The position numbers and the translations under genes were made by a program. Below, piece by piece: positions 48,397 through 58,082 of a stretch of DNA of 64,000 nucleotides; the first letter of the stretch is position 1; every line of letters begins with the position of its first letter. Source of the stretch: Cyclobacteriaceae bacterium (GTDB lineage Bacteria > Bacteroidota > Bacteroidia > Cytophagales > Cyclobacteriaceae); NCBI GenBank assembly GCA_023151255.1, contig JAKLJG010000007.1, positions 1 to 64,000 of the forward strand. Reading direction: 5' to 3'. The notes under the pieces were generated by a model that searched no databases, had not been told where the DNA came from, and saw nothing but the letters and a program-made list of their open reading frames with translations.

Positions 48397-50073
48397 TTAC
48401 GATAATCCGATGATTCTTCCTTCATTGTCAATATCCATCGCCAGGGCGGCCGGCACAACGGGCAGGCCCGGCATGCGCAGGATGTCTCCGGTTATCGGAA
48501 TTACAAAACCGGCCCCTGCAGCTACTTCTATCTCCCTTACCGTAATGATAAAATCTTTTGGTCTGCCCAGTTTTTTTGCATCATCCGAAAAACTGTTTTG
48601 TGTTTTGGCAATGCACACGGGCACTCCATTCAGCCCGATACGGTCGATGCGCTTGAGGTTTTGTTTTGCCTTTGGCAAAAACTCCACATCCTTTGCTCCG
48701 TAAATTTTTACGGCAACTGTTCTTACCTTTTCTTCGATCGAAGCTTTCCAGTCGTACACCGGCCAGTATTTGCCATGGAAGCTATCAGCCGCTTCGGTAA
48801 CCTTTTTAGCCAGGTCAACCATGCCGGCACCGCCTTTCTCCCACCCTTCGGATAGGGCAATATCAACCCCTAATTCCTCGCACTTATTGATCACCCATTT
48901 TATCTCTTCATCCGTATCGGAAATAAATTTATTGAGTGAAATTACTGCCGGTACTCCGAAGATCTTGGTGTTCTCGATGTGCTTTTCAAGATTAACAAAA
49001 CCTGCTTCAAGCGCTTTCAGGTTGGGCTTCGTCAATTCTTCGCGGGGCACGCCACCGTGGTACTTCAACGCCCGGATGGTGGCTACCAGCACCATGGCAT
49101 GCGGAGAAAAGCCTCCGTAACCACAAACAATATCTATAAACTTTTCAGCGCCCAGGTCGGACCCAAAGCCGGCTTCGGTAACCACATAATCCGACAGGCT
49201 CATGCCCATACGGGTTGCGATGATGGAATTGGCGCCCTGGGCAATGTTGCCGAACGGACCGCCATGAATGATGGCCGGGTTGCCTTCAAGGGTTTGCACC
49301 AAGTTGGGTTTAATGGCATCCTTTAACAAGAGTGCCACCGCTCCCTGTGCTTTCAGGTCGCGCGCGAAAACAGCCTTACCACCGTAGGTATCGCCCACAT
49401 AAATATTTCCAATCTTTTCTTTTAAGTCATTCATATCCTTTGCCAGGCAAAGGATGGCCATAATTTCGGAGGCTGCCGTAATGTTGAAGCCGGTTTCGCG
49501 TATCATCCCGCCATTTTTTCCGCCAAGGCCTGTAATCAGGTTACGCAACGCCCGGTCGTTCATATCCATTACCCGCTTCCACTCAACGGTACGGGGATCA
49601 ATTTTTAATCCGCCATCCGGTTTTTGAATGTCGTTATCAATCAGGGCGGCCAGCAGGTTATTGGCTTTTTCAACGGCAGCAAAATCACCGGTAAAGTGCA
49701 GGTTAATGTCTTCCATGGGCACCACCTGCGAGTAACCTCCGCCTGCAGCTCCGCCTTTCATCCCGAATACCGGGCCTAGGGAAGGCTCGCGCAACACCAC
49801 CGTGGTCTTCTTACCGATTTTATTCATACCCTCGCACAGCCCGATGGATGTTGTGGTTTTTCCCTCCCCGGCAGGCGTGGGCGTCATGGCTGTTACCAGG
49901 ATGAGTTTACTCTTCTTGTACCCATTTTCATTGAAAAGTTTAAGCGGAAGTTTTGCCTTGTAGTTGCCGTATAATTCGAGGTCGCTTTCAGCAATCGAAA
50001 GCCGGCTGGCAATTTCTTTTATGGGTTTAAGGCGCGCAGCCTGCGCAATTTCAAGATCAGATTTAAAGGCCAT
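48397..50073 (-). CDS. fhs: Formate--tetrahydrofolate ligase
   Basis: TAMTPTPAGEGKTTTSIGLCEGMNKIGKK, LREPSLGPVFGMKGGAAGGGYSQVVPMEDINLHFTGD. Confidence 0.97.
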   Translation of the reverse strand: MAFKSDLEIAQAARLKPIKEIASRLSIAESDLELYGNYKAKLPLKLFNENGYKKSKLILVTAMTPTPAGEGKTTTSIGLCEGMNKIGKKTTVVLREPSLGPVFGMKGGAAGGGYSQVVPMEDINLHFTGDFAAVEKANNLLAALIDNDIQKPDGGLKIDPRTVEWKRVMDMNDRALRNLITGLGGKNGGMIRETGFNITAASEIMAILCLAKDMNDLKEKIGNIYVGDTYGGKAVFARDLKAQGAVALLLKDAIKPNLVQTLEGNPAIIHGGPFGNIAQGANSIIATRMGMSLSDYVVTEAGFGSDLGAEKFIDIVCGYGGFSPHAMVLVATIRALKYHGGVPREELTKPNLKALEAGFVNLEKHIENTKIFGVPAVISLNKFISDTDEEIKWVINKCEELGVDIALSEGWEKGGAGMVDLAKKVTEAADSFHGKYWPVYDWKASIEEKVRTVAVKIYGAKDVEFLPKAKQNLKRIDRIGLNGVPVCIAKTQNSFSDDAKKLGRPKDFIITVREIEVAAGAGFVIPITGDILRMPGLPVVPAALAMDIDNEGRIIGLS

Positions 50074-50114
50074 AAGTCAATGAAGGTTAAACTTTTAAAG
50101 TTAATGTAATTTTA

Positions 50115-50831
50115 ATGCCGATGAATGACTATTTCCAGTTCAGGCAATTCCGGGTGGGGCACAGGCGAAGCAGCATGAAAGTTGGCACTGATGCGGTATT
50201 ACTTGGAGCCTGGGCTGATGTTACACAGGTACACACTATACTTGATGCAGGTACCGGCACGGGCATACTTGCGTTGATGCTGGCCCAGCGCACAGCCGGC
50301 CAGGCTAAAATTGATGCCGTGGAAATTGACCACGAGGCTGCCACTGATGCTAATGAAAATTTTTCTGCTTCACCCTGGGCTGATGCAATTGAGCTTTTCC
50401 ACACGCCTCTTCAACAATTTTCGCCAAAACAAAAATATGATCTCATCATCAGCAACCCGCCCTACTTTGTAAACAGCCTGAAGCCACCCGATGTCTCTCG
50501 TAAAAACGCCCGCCATACTGAAGCAATGAAGTTTAATGACTTGATTGCTTTCGCAATAAAATACCTGCAAAAATCAACCGGCCGGCTTGCCATTATTCTT
50601 CCATCGGCTGAAGCTACCCTCTTTACCCAACTGGCAACAGGCAATGGCTTATTCCTTAACCGCGAGTGTAACTTCAAAACCCGCAAACACAAACCCCTGG
50701 AGCGGAAACTGATGGAATTCGCGTTTACCAACACCGGTTTACAGACCGAAGCACTTTGCTTGTACGAACAAAACGATGATTGGTCGGCAGCTTACAAAGA
50801 ATTAACAGCACCTTTTTACCTTAAAGGCTAA
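50115..50831 (+). CDS. trmN6: tRNA1(Val) (adenine(37)-N6)-methyltransferase-like
   Basis: FRQFRVGHRRSSMKVGTDAVLLGAWA, DAGTGTGILALMLAQR, ISNPPYF. Confidence 0.9.
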   Translation: MPMNDYFQFRQFRVGHRRSSMKVGTDAVLLGAWADVTQVHTILDAGTGTGILALMLAQRTAGQAKIDAVEIDHEAATDANENFSASPWADAIELFHTPLQQFSPKQKYDLIISNPPYFVNSLKPPDVSRKNARHTEAMKFNDLIAFAIKYLQKSTGRLAIILPSAEATLFTQLATGNGLFLNRECNFKTRKHKPLERKLMEFAFTNTGLQTEALCLYEQNDDWSAAYKELTAPFYLKG

Positions 50832-50855
50832 AAATTCCGCTCATCTAAATTAAGG

Positions 50856-53138
50856 TTGGCACGCTTGATGTGTCCGGCTAATTTTGAGGTTTACCATCAC
50901 ACCATTGTGGCTATTCGAATACTGTTTGTAATACTACTTGCCGTACAGGGCTATTCGGCTTTAACTCAGCAAATCTTTATTAAAAAAGCAAAAGGGTCAA
51001 TTGAAATAGACGGGGTTATGGATGAACCCGACTGGCTGGAGGCTGCAGTGGCCAATAAATTTATGCAATTCTTTCCCAGCGATACCTCGCTGGCCGTTAG
51101 CCAGACCGAAGTGCGTATGACCTACGATGACCGTTTCATTTACATTATTGCGCGCATGGAAAACCTGGCCACCAGCCGTCAGTACATTACTCCGTCACTG
51201 CGCAGGGATTTCCGGGGTGAAGGCAATGACGGCATTACTGTGGTACTCGACCCCTTTAGCGACCGCACCAACGGTTTTATGTTTGGAGTAAACCCGTTTG
51301 GTGTGCAGCGCGAAGGGCTCATTGCCAATGGCGGATCACGGCCAACCGACTTATCCCTCATTTGGGATAATAAATGGTATTCGGAGGCTAAAATTTATGA
51401 TGGCTACTGGATTGCCGAGATGGCTATTCCCTTTAAGTCCATCCGCTTTAAAGAAGGACTCTCCACCTGGAACATTAACTTTTACCGCATCGACAGTGAA
51501 CATGCAGAGCGATCGACCTGGTCGCCCATACCCCGCAACTTTGATATCGTAACAATGGCCTTTAACCGCCAATTAGTTTGGGATGAACCATTAACTAAAA
51601 CAGGAACCAATATCTCCGTCATTCCATATACCCTAATCGGGGGAACAAAAAATTTTACCGAAGGAACTCCGACCGATACTCAACAGGAGATTGGCTTTGA
51701 TGCCAAAGTGGCGATAAGTTCGGCCATGAACCTTGATTTAACAGTTAATCCCGATTTCTCGCAGGTGGAAGTAGATGCCCAGGTGACCAATCTGGATCGA
51801 TTTGAAATATTTTTTCCGGAGCAACGGCAGTTCTTCCTTGAAAATGCCGACTTATTTGCCGACTTCGGTGTTGAAGGAACACGGCCCTTTTTCTCACGAA
51901 GAATTGGAGTGGTCCGTGATGAAGCCACTGGTCAAAATCTTCAAAATCCGATTTACGGTGGTTTTCGCTTAAGCGGAAAAATTGATAACAACTGGCGGGC
52001 CGGTATAATGGATATTCAAACCGTTGAAGATAACCAGGTGAATGTGCCCTCTACCAACTTTCTGGTTGCATCGCTACAGCGAAAAGTATTCACCCGATCG
52101 AACATCGGAATGATTCTGATAAACAAACAAGCCTTTCAGGATTCCATCAACGGTGAGTTTACCACAAGCCCGAAAAAATATAACCGGCTTTTAGGCATTG
52201 ATTACAACCTGGCCAGCAAAAATAATGTATGGAATGGTAAACTTTTTTACCATCGTTCATTTGACCAGAATAAACTCGATTCGACATTTGCATACGGAGG
52301 ATTTATCAATTACAGTACATTAACCTGGTCTATTAACCTATTTACCCGAAACGTTGGCGCAAATTATAATCCGGAAGTAGGTTTTGTTCGCAGAAAGGAC
52401 ATTCAGCAGGTTGCCTATACCCAATGGTATAACATTTACCCGAAGTCCGGAGGCATCCAAAGTCACGGGCCTGGATTCGATTTTGATATCCTTGGAAACC
52501 AGGTTTATGGCCTGTTGGATTGGGATGTTAACCTGATGTACCGGGTACGGTACAAAAACACAGCCAACTGGAATATCCGACTGCGCAGAGAGTACACCTA
52601 CTTATTTAACGACTTCGATCCCAGCGGAACAAATGGCATAAAACTACCAGCAGGAACCGATTACTACCAGGATGTAATTGTAGGAAATTTCAACTCCGAT
52701 GCCCGCAAAGTTTTTTTTACCAATCTGTCAGGACGGGTAGGCGAATACTTTAATGGCCACCGGTTCAACATTAGTGGTTCGGCTACTTACCGGTACATCC
52801 CCTGGGGCTTCGCCTCACTCAACTTTTCTTACAACCGAATCCGATTACCTGAGCCCTACAGCGATGCCGACTTGCTGTTAATTGGCCCGCGTATTGACCT
52901 CACCTTTACACGCAGCCTGTTCTTTACCACCTTTATTCAATACAACAACCAAATCAATAACCTGAACATCAACTCCAGGCTGCAGTGGCGCTTTAAGCCT
53001 GTTTCCGACATTTTTTTGGTTTACACAGATAACTATGTTACCGAAACCTTTACCGATACCGATGGCCGGTACTTCGTAAAAGGCGACCCCAGGCTGCGGG
53101 GCGTAGTGCTAAAAATCAGCTATTGGCTGAACATTTGA
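50856..53138 (+). CDS. DUF5916 domain outer-membrane protein with CBM9-like N-terminal domain
   Basis: IEIDGVMDEPDWLEAAVANKF; VNPFGVQREGLIANGG; NPDFSQVEVDAQVTNLDRFEIFFPEQRQFFLEN; ATG at 50869 (MCPANF...) is a likely better start. Confidence 0.88.
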   Translation: MARLMCPANFEVYHHTIVAIRILFVILLAVQGYSALTQQIFIKKAKGSIEIDGVMDEPDWLEAAVANKFMQFFPSDTSLAVSQTEVRMTYDDRFIYIIARMENLATSRQYITPSLRRDFRGEGNDGITVVLDPFSDRTNGFMFGVNPFGVQREGLIANGGSRPTDLSLIWDNKWYSEAKIYDGYWIAEMAIPFKSIRFKEGLSTWNINFYRIDSEHAERSTWSPIPRNFDIVTMAFNRQLVWDEPLTKTGTNISVIPYTLIGGTKNFTEGTPTDTQQEIGFDAKVAISSAMNLDLTVNPDFSQVEVDAQVTNLDRFEIFFPEQRQFFLENADLFADFGVEGTRPFFSRRIGVVRDEATGQNLQNPIYGGFRLSGKIDNNWRAGIMDIQTVEDNQVNVPSTNFLVASLQRKVFTRSNIGMILINKQAFQDSINGEFTTSPKKYNRLLGIDYNLASKNNVWNGKLFYHRSFDQNKLDSTFAYGGFINYSTLTWSINLFTRNVGANYNPEVGFVRRKDIQQVAYTQWYNIYPKSGGIQSHGPGFDFDILGNQVYGLLDWDVNLMYRVRYKNTANWNIRLRREYTYLFNDFDPSGTNGIKLPAGTDYYQDVIVGNFNSDARKVFFTNLSGRVGEYFNGHRFNISGSATYRYIPWGFASLNFSYNRIRLPEPYSDADLLLIGPRIDLTFTRSLFFTTFIQYNNQINNLNINSRLQWRFKPVSDIFLVYTDNYVTETFTDTDGRYFVKGDPRLRGVVLKISYWLNI

Positions 53139-53184
53139 ATTTTTATTTACCTAATAATCAAGTATTTACAAAGATCTAAATTAG

Positions 53185-53196
53185 ATGTTTAAACAT
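53185..53196. promoter_or_regulatory. 12-bp perfect palindrome ATGTTTAAACAT, candidate operator upstream of the YceI gene
   Basis: Perfect inverted repeat about 55 bp before the probable YceI ATG (53251), with a MarR gene directly downstream of the YceI gene. Confidence 0.35.
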
Positions 53197-53250
53197 TTAT
53201 TCTGTCCCCGGTGTTATACTGGCATATCAAATTCAGAAATAACTAAAACT

Positions 53251-53829
53251 ATGATGAGAAAACTACACTTTATTCTGACTGCGTTGCTGCTGAGCGGCAG
53301 CGTACTGGCCCAAACCACCTGGAACATCGACAAGGTTCATTCCAAAATCGGGTTTAGCGTGGTACACATGGTCGTATCCGAAACGGAAGGCGTGTTTAAG
53401 GATTATTCCGCAACCGTGGTAAGCAAGAGCGATGACTTTAACGGTGCCGAAGTTACCTTCTCGGCAAAAGTGGCCTCCATCAACACCGAAAACGAAAGGC
53501 GCGACAACCACCTGAAGTCACCTGACTTTTTCGATGCTGAAAAATTTCCAGAAATTACCTTCAAAGGCAACCTGGTAAAAGAAGGCAGTAAGTACAAACT
53601 AAAAGGTGACTTTACCATGAAGGGTGTTACCAAGAAGGTAGAATTTGATGTGGTTTACGGTGGTACGATAAACACCGGCCGCGGTACCAAGGCAGGATTT
53701 AAAGTAACTGGCACCATTAACCGCCAGGAGTATGGTGTGAGCTGGGCCAACAAACTGGCTGGTGGCGAAATGGTAGTGAGTGATGACGTGACGCTGGTTA
53801 TTAAAGTAGAATTAGATAAGCAGGCATAA
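53251..53829 (+). CDS. YceI family protein (exported)
   Basis: Signal peptide MMRKLHFILTALLLSGSVLAQ; TTWNIDKVHSKIGFSVVHMVVSE...RRDNHLKSPDFFDAEKFPEITF. Confidence 0.92.
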   Translation: MMRKLHFILTALLLSGSVLAQTTWNIDKVHSKIGFSVVHMVVSETEGVFKDYSATVVSKSDDFNGAEVTFSAKVASINTENERRDNHLKSPDFFDAEKFPEITFKGNLVKEGSKYKLKGDFTMKGVTKKVEFDVVYGGTINTGRGTKAGFKVTGTINRQEYGVSWANKLAGGEMVVSDDVTLVIKVELDKQA

Positions 53830-53869
53830 CTGAACTGGCCGGGAGAAAGTCCCGGCCTTCTTATTTTCA

Positions 53870-54316
53870 ATGAAAATTGAAGATGAAATAAAGCAAACAA
53901 AATTTGTAAGCCCACACCAAAAGGCGGTGCTAAATCTTCTTTTTACAGCAAGTTGGCTACAGGCCCGCCACCAACAATTTTTTAAATCCTTCGGCATCAC
54001 CACCCAGCAGTTTAACATTCTCCGCATCCTGAAAGGACAACATCCAAAAAGCCTGTCGGCCAAAGAAATTAAAAGCCGCATGCTTGATCAGAATTCCGAT
54101 GTGTCGCGGATCCTTAGCCGGATGGTGGCGAAAAAACTTATTCAAAAACAAACCTGCCCTGCCGATAAGCGGGCTGCCGATATTTTTATAACTGAGCAGG
54201 GTATCGAATTACTAAGCCGGGTAAATAAATATCAGCAAAATCTTGATACCACCCTTCAATTATCCGAATCAGAGGCAACAACCCTGAGCAATTTACTGGA
54301 TAAAAGCCGGGGTTAA
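53870..54316 (+). CDS. MarR family transcriptional regulator
   Basis: wHTH: ITTQQFNILRILKGQHPKSLSAKEIKSRMLDQNSDVSRILSRMVAKKLIQKQTCPADKRAADIFITEQG. Confidence 0.9.
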   Translation: MKIEDEIKQTKFVSPHQKAVLNLLFTASWLQARHQQFFKSFGITTQQFNILRILKGQHPKSLSAKEIKSRMLDQNSDVSRILSRMVAKKLIQKQTCPADKRAADIFITEQGIELLSRVNKYQQNLDTTLQLSESEATTLSNLLDKSRG

Positions 54317-56037
54317 CCTAACCGCTTTAATTCATCCGTAACAAAAGCTATCAGTTCACTGATATAGCCTGCACTAAAATCAAACCGGATGCCGGCTGCC
54401 TTATAGATTTCGGGGATACTTTTTAAATAGCCCAGTTTTAACGCCTCCATATAACCGGTTAGTCCGGCTGGTGGATTGTTACGGTAATTCCGCCACACGG
54501 CAATCGCGCCAAGCTGGGCCATGCCGTACTCGATGTAATAGAACGGCACCTCGTACAGGTGTAGTTGTTTCTGCCATAAATAATCACGGTTCCCTTCCAG
54601 GCCCTGCCAGTCTGTTACCGAATCGGTAAACGCGCTGAAGATGGTATTCCAACTTGCTTTCCGGGCAGTTTCCGTGTGATTCGGATTTTCATAAATCCAG
54701 TGCTGAAACTTATCAATGGTGGCTACCCAAGGCAAGGTTTCGATAATATCCTCCAGGTGTTCGCGTTTAGCCCGTTTTAATTCGTCAGCATCAGAAAAAA
54801 ATACATCCCAGTGATCCATTGAAATCAGTTCCATCGACATGGAAGCCAGTTCGGCTACTTCCGATGGGGTAGATTTAAAGTCATTTAATTCAAGGTTGCG
54901 CGTCAGAAAATTATGAACAGCATGACCGCCCTCGTGCATCATGGTAACCATATCGCGCAACGTGGTGGTGGCATTCATAAAAATAAACGGTACACCAATT
55001 TCGGCCAGCGGGTAGTTATACCCTCCGGGCGCCTTGCCTTTACGCGATTCCAGGTCGAGGTGGCCCATGTTGCGCATAATGTTGAGGCACTGGCCCAGGT
55101 ACGGATCAATTCTTTTGAAGCATTCAATGGTTTTTTCCGTCAGATCCTTTCCGTCAGTAAAAGCTTTTAGCGGTTTACGCCCTTGCGGGTCAACCGCCTT
55201 ATCCCAGGGTTTTAGCACATCCACACCTAACGTTTGCTGGCGTTCACCGGCCAGTTCATTGAGCAAGGGCACCACCTGTGTTTGCACCGAATGGTGAAAA
55301 TCAAAACAATCCTGCGGGGTATAATCAAATCGCCCCAGTGCTTTAAACATATAATCGCGAAAGTTGACAAATCCTGCATTTACGGCTACCTGATGGCGGA
55401 GGGTAACCAGTTTGGTAAACAGTGCATCGAGTGCCTCTTTATCCTGTAACCTGCGCGCAGCAATTTTTTTATAAACATCTTCGCGTAAAGCCCGATCGGT
55501 TTCCATCAGCAACACAGATGCCTGTTGTAAAGTCAATTCTTTACCATTGACTTCAACGCTCATCGCACCCGAAAGCTGGTTATACTTTTGTTGTTCCAGG
55601 CTTATTTCGGTAAACAAGGGTACGTTTTCATCACGGTAAAGTTCAATGTCTTTTTTAAGGTTGCGGACCAGAATATCAAACCCGGTTTCCTTTTCCAGTT
55701 CATTCAGAAAAGGCGATTCAGCAACTTTGCGGTTTAGCCTATCCGATACCGGGGCAATTTCCGGCTGAATGGTTTCAACAAAGTGCTGATAGGCTTTGCT
55801 GTATTCCTCATGATCGGTATAGCGGGTCATGTTGATGTACCGCCAGCCCAGGTCTTCAGCGATGACGGCCTCGAGTTCGCTTCGGTCGGTAAACCATTTA
55901 CGCAACGTGTTCACTGAATCAATTTTTCTCTCCAGTAATTCATCAAAATAAGGCTTAAGGGCCGGCCACCCGGTTACCGCAAAGTCATCGGGTAAAAACG
56001 TACGCGCGGGACGCGAAATCTTTTCAACTTCAGGCAT
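54313..56037 (-). CDS. M3 family oligoendopeptidase
   Basis: Zinc motif MMHEGGHAVHNFLT; STPSEVAELASMSMELIS. Confidence 0.93.
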   Translation of the reverse strand: MPEVEKISRPARTFLPDDFAVTGWPALKPYFDELLERKIDSVNTLRKWFTDRSELEAVIAEDLGWRYINMTRYTDHEEYSKAYQHFVETIQPEIAPVSDRLNRKVAESPFLNELEKETGFDILVRNLKKDIELYRDENVPLFTEISLEQQKYNQLSGAMSVEVNGKELTLQQASVLLMETDRALREDVYKKIAARRLQDKEALDALFTKLVTLRHQVAVNAGFVNFRDYMFKALGRFDYTPQDCFDFHHSVQTQVVPLLNELAGERQQTLGVDVLKPWDKAVDPQGRKPLKAFTDGKDLTEKTIECFKRIDPYLGQCLNIMRNMGHLDLESRKGKAPGGYNYPLAEIGVPFIFMNATTTLRDMVTMMHEGGHAVHNFLTRNLELNDFKSTPSEVAELASMSMELISMDHWDVFFSDADELKRAKREHLEDIIETLPWVATIDKFQHWIYENPNHTETARKASWNTIFSAFTDSVTDWQGLEGNRDYLWQKQLHLYEVPFYYIEYGMAQLGAIAVWRNYRNNPPAGLTGYMEALKLGYLKSIPEIYKAAGIRFDFSAGYISELIAFVTDELKRLG

Positions 56038-56100
56038 GCAGATACAGATTAATTGAACGAACTTTCACCGCGGTAAAAATAAACCGAAATACGATACGCG

Positions 56101-56832
56101 GTGGAGATACTTATTTTCTTCCTCATCACGCTGATTTCCGAAATACTGGGCACCCTGGGCGGATTCGGCTCTTCGTTATTTTTCGTTTCCATCGCCCAGT
56201 TCTTCTATAATTTTCAAACCGTGTTGGTGCTTACCGGGCTGCTGCACGTGTTCAGCAACACAGCCAAACTCACGTTGTTCTGGAAAGCCATTAATTGGCG
56301 CTTGGTACTCTGGTTGGGTATTTCCAGTGTGGTATTTGCCATTGGCGGTGCCTACCTTGTGCGCCATATCGAATTTGTTTACGCCAAACTGATATTAAGT
56401 TTCTTTTTAATCGGCTTTAGCTTGCTGCTCTATTTCAAACCCGATTACCGGGTTGATGCCTCCCTGTTCAATTCCATCGGGGGCGGAGCGTTGGCCGGCT
56501 TCCTGGCAGGTTTTATCGGCACGGGCGGTGCGGTGCGCGGGTTGGTGCTTGCTGCATTTAACCTTGAAAAAAATATGTTGGTAGGTACCTCCGCGGCTAT
56601 TGATTTTGGGGTTGATCTGAGCCGCTCGCTCATTTACCTCGACAGCAACTACCTGCAACGCGAACAATGGTGGACACTCCCGTTTCTGGTAGTGCTGGCC
56701 TTTGCCGGAAGTTATATCGGAAAATTGATCCTGAATCGTATTTCGCAACAAACGTTTCGAAAAATATTACTTGGATTGGTTTTTCTGATCGGTGTAATTA
56801 TGTTGGTTAATGAATTGAATAGCTGGCTATGA
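56101..56832 (+). CDS. TauE/SafE family sulfite exporter-like membrane protein
   Basis: ISEILGTLGGFGSSLFFVSIAQFF; GGGALAGFLAGFIGTGGAVRGLVLAAFNL; GTG start. Confidence 0.87.
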   Translation: MEILIFFLITLISEILGTLGGFGSSLFFVSIAQFFYNFQTVLVLTGLLHVFSNTAKLTLFWKAINWRLVLWLGISSVVFAIGGAYLVRHIEFVYAKLILSFFLIGFSLLLYFKPDYRVDASLFNSIGGGALAGFLAGFIGTGGAVRGLVLAAFNLEKNMLVGTSAAIDFGVDLSRSLIYLDSNYLQREQWWTLPFLVVLAFAGSYIGKLILNRISQQTFRKILLGLVFLIGVIMLVNELNSWL

Positions 56833-57071
56833 AACTGTTGATTGATATCATCGGCTGGAGTGGTTCGGTAATGGTTATTGCTGCCTATGGGTTTAACAGT
56901 TACCAAAAAATAAAATCTGATTTGTTAATTTTTCTATTCCTGAACCTGGTGGGTGGAATCTTTCTGATTATTTATTCGGTGTACTACACTGCGTACGCCA
57001 ACACGTTTATTAATGTGGTGTGGGTACTTATTGCCATTCCGGCACTGATTAAACTGATTGGTAAAAAATGA
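56829..57071 (+). CDS. CBU_0592-like small membrane protein
   Basis: 80 aa: IGWSGSVMVIAAYGFNSYQKIKSDLLIFLFLNLVGGIFLIIYSVYYTAYANTFINVVWVLIAI. Confidence 0.8.
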   Translation: MKLLIDIIGWSGSVMVIAAYGFNSYQKIKSDLLIFLFLNLVGGIFLIIYSVYYTAYANTFINVVWVLIAIPALIKLIGKK

Positions 57072-58057
57072 TAGAAGCCCGCAAAGAAAATTACCGGATA
57101 CAGCAATGGGTGGCTATTTCAGCTTCGCTGCTGCTTATTATAAAAGTAACAGCTTATTTTTTAACGGGCTCTGTTGCCATTTTAACCGATGCCTTAGAAA
57201 GCATTGTTAATGTAGTGGCCGGTTTTTTGGGATTATACAGCCTATACCTGTCGGCCCAGCCTCGTGATACCAACCATCCTTATGGACACGGCAAAGTTGA
57301 GTTTCTGTCGGCCGGTATTGAAGGCAGTATGATTATGGTGGCCGGCATCCTGATCATAATTGAGGCCATCCGCAACCTGATTAATCCGTCCCCGCTGCAT
57401 CAGTTGGATACCGGTATGGTACTGATTGGAGGAACGGCCGCGGTGAATGCCGCCTTGGGCATGTGGTGCATCCGCACGGGCTTAAAAAACAACTCGCTGG
57501 CGCTGCAGGCAAGCGGAAGACACCTGTTATCTGATACCTATTCAACCCTCGGCATACTGGGTGGCTTGTTAGTAATCTACTTTACAGCGATTGACTGGAT
57601 TGACAGCGCCATTGCGCTGGTGTTTAGCTTCATAATTCTCTACACCGGTTACAAAATCATCCGCACCTCGCTGGCGGGCATCATGGATGAACAGGACACC
57701 GAGCTGCTTACCCGGTTGGCAACGGTTTTAAATGCCAACCGAAAGGAAAACTGGGTGGACCTGCACAACATGCGCATCATCAAATACGGCAGCGCCCTGC
57801 ACCTGGATTGCCACCTTACCGTACCCTGGTACCTGAATGTGCACGAAGCCCACCACGAAATTGATGAACTGGCCGCGTTGGTGCGCAAACACTTTGGCGA
57901 TTCGCTTGAGCTTTTTGTACACTCTGATGGCTGCCTTGATTTTTCCTGTCGCCTGTGTAATAAAAAAGAGTGCCCCCAGCGAAAGCACCCTTTTGAAAAA
58001 CAAATTGAATGGACCGTTGACAATATGGCGCTGAACAAGAAACACCAGATAACCTGA
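57068..58057 (+). CDS. Cation diffusion facilitator family transporter with Cys-rich C-terminus
   Basis: TGSVAILTDALESIVNVVAGF...DTNHPYGHGKVEFLSAGIEG; C-terminal CLDFSCRLCNKKECPQRKHPF. Confidence 0.92.
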   Translation: MIEARKENYRIQQWVAISASLLLIIKVTAYFLTGSVAILTDALESIVNVVAGFLGLYSLYLSAQPRDTNHPYGHGKVEFLSAGIEGSMIMVAGILIIIEAIRNLINPSPLHQLDTGMVLIGGTAAVNAALGMWCIRTGLKNNSLALQASGRHLLSDTYSTLGILGGLLVIYFTAIDWIDSAIALVFSFIILYTGYKIIRTSLAGIMDEQDTELLTRLATVLNANRKENWVDLHNMRIIKYGSALHLDCHLTVPWYLNVHEAHHEIDELAALVRKHFGDSLELFVHSDGCLDFSCRLCNKKECPQRKHPFEKQIEWTVDNMALNKKHQIT

Positions 58058-58082
58058 AGTACGGTTACTAACCACCGTTACT
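58058..58082. terminator. Short hairpin between convergent CDF and M1 peptidase genes
   Basis: AGTACGGT-tactaacc-ACCGTTACT (one bulge), overlapping the M1 gene stop codon. Confidence 0.35.
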
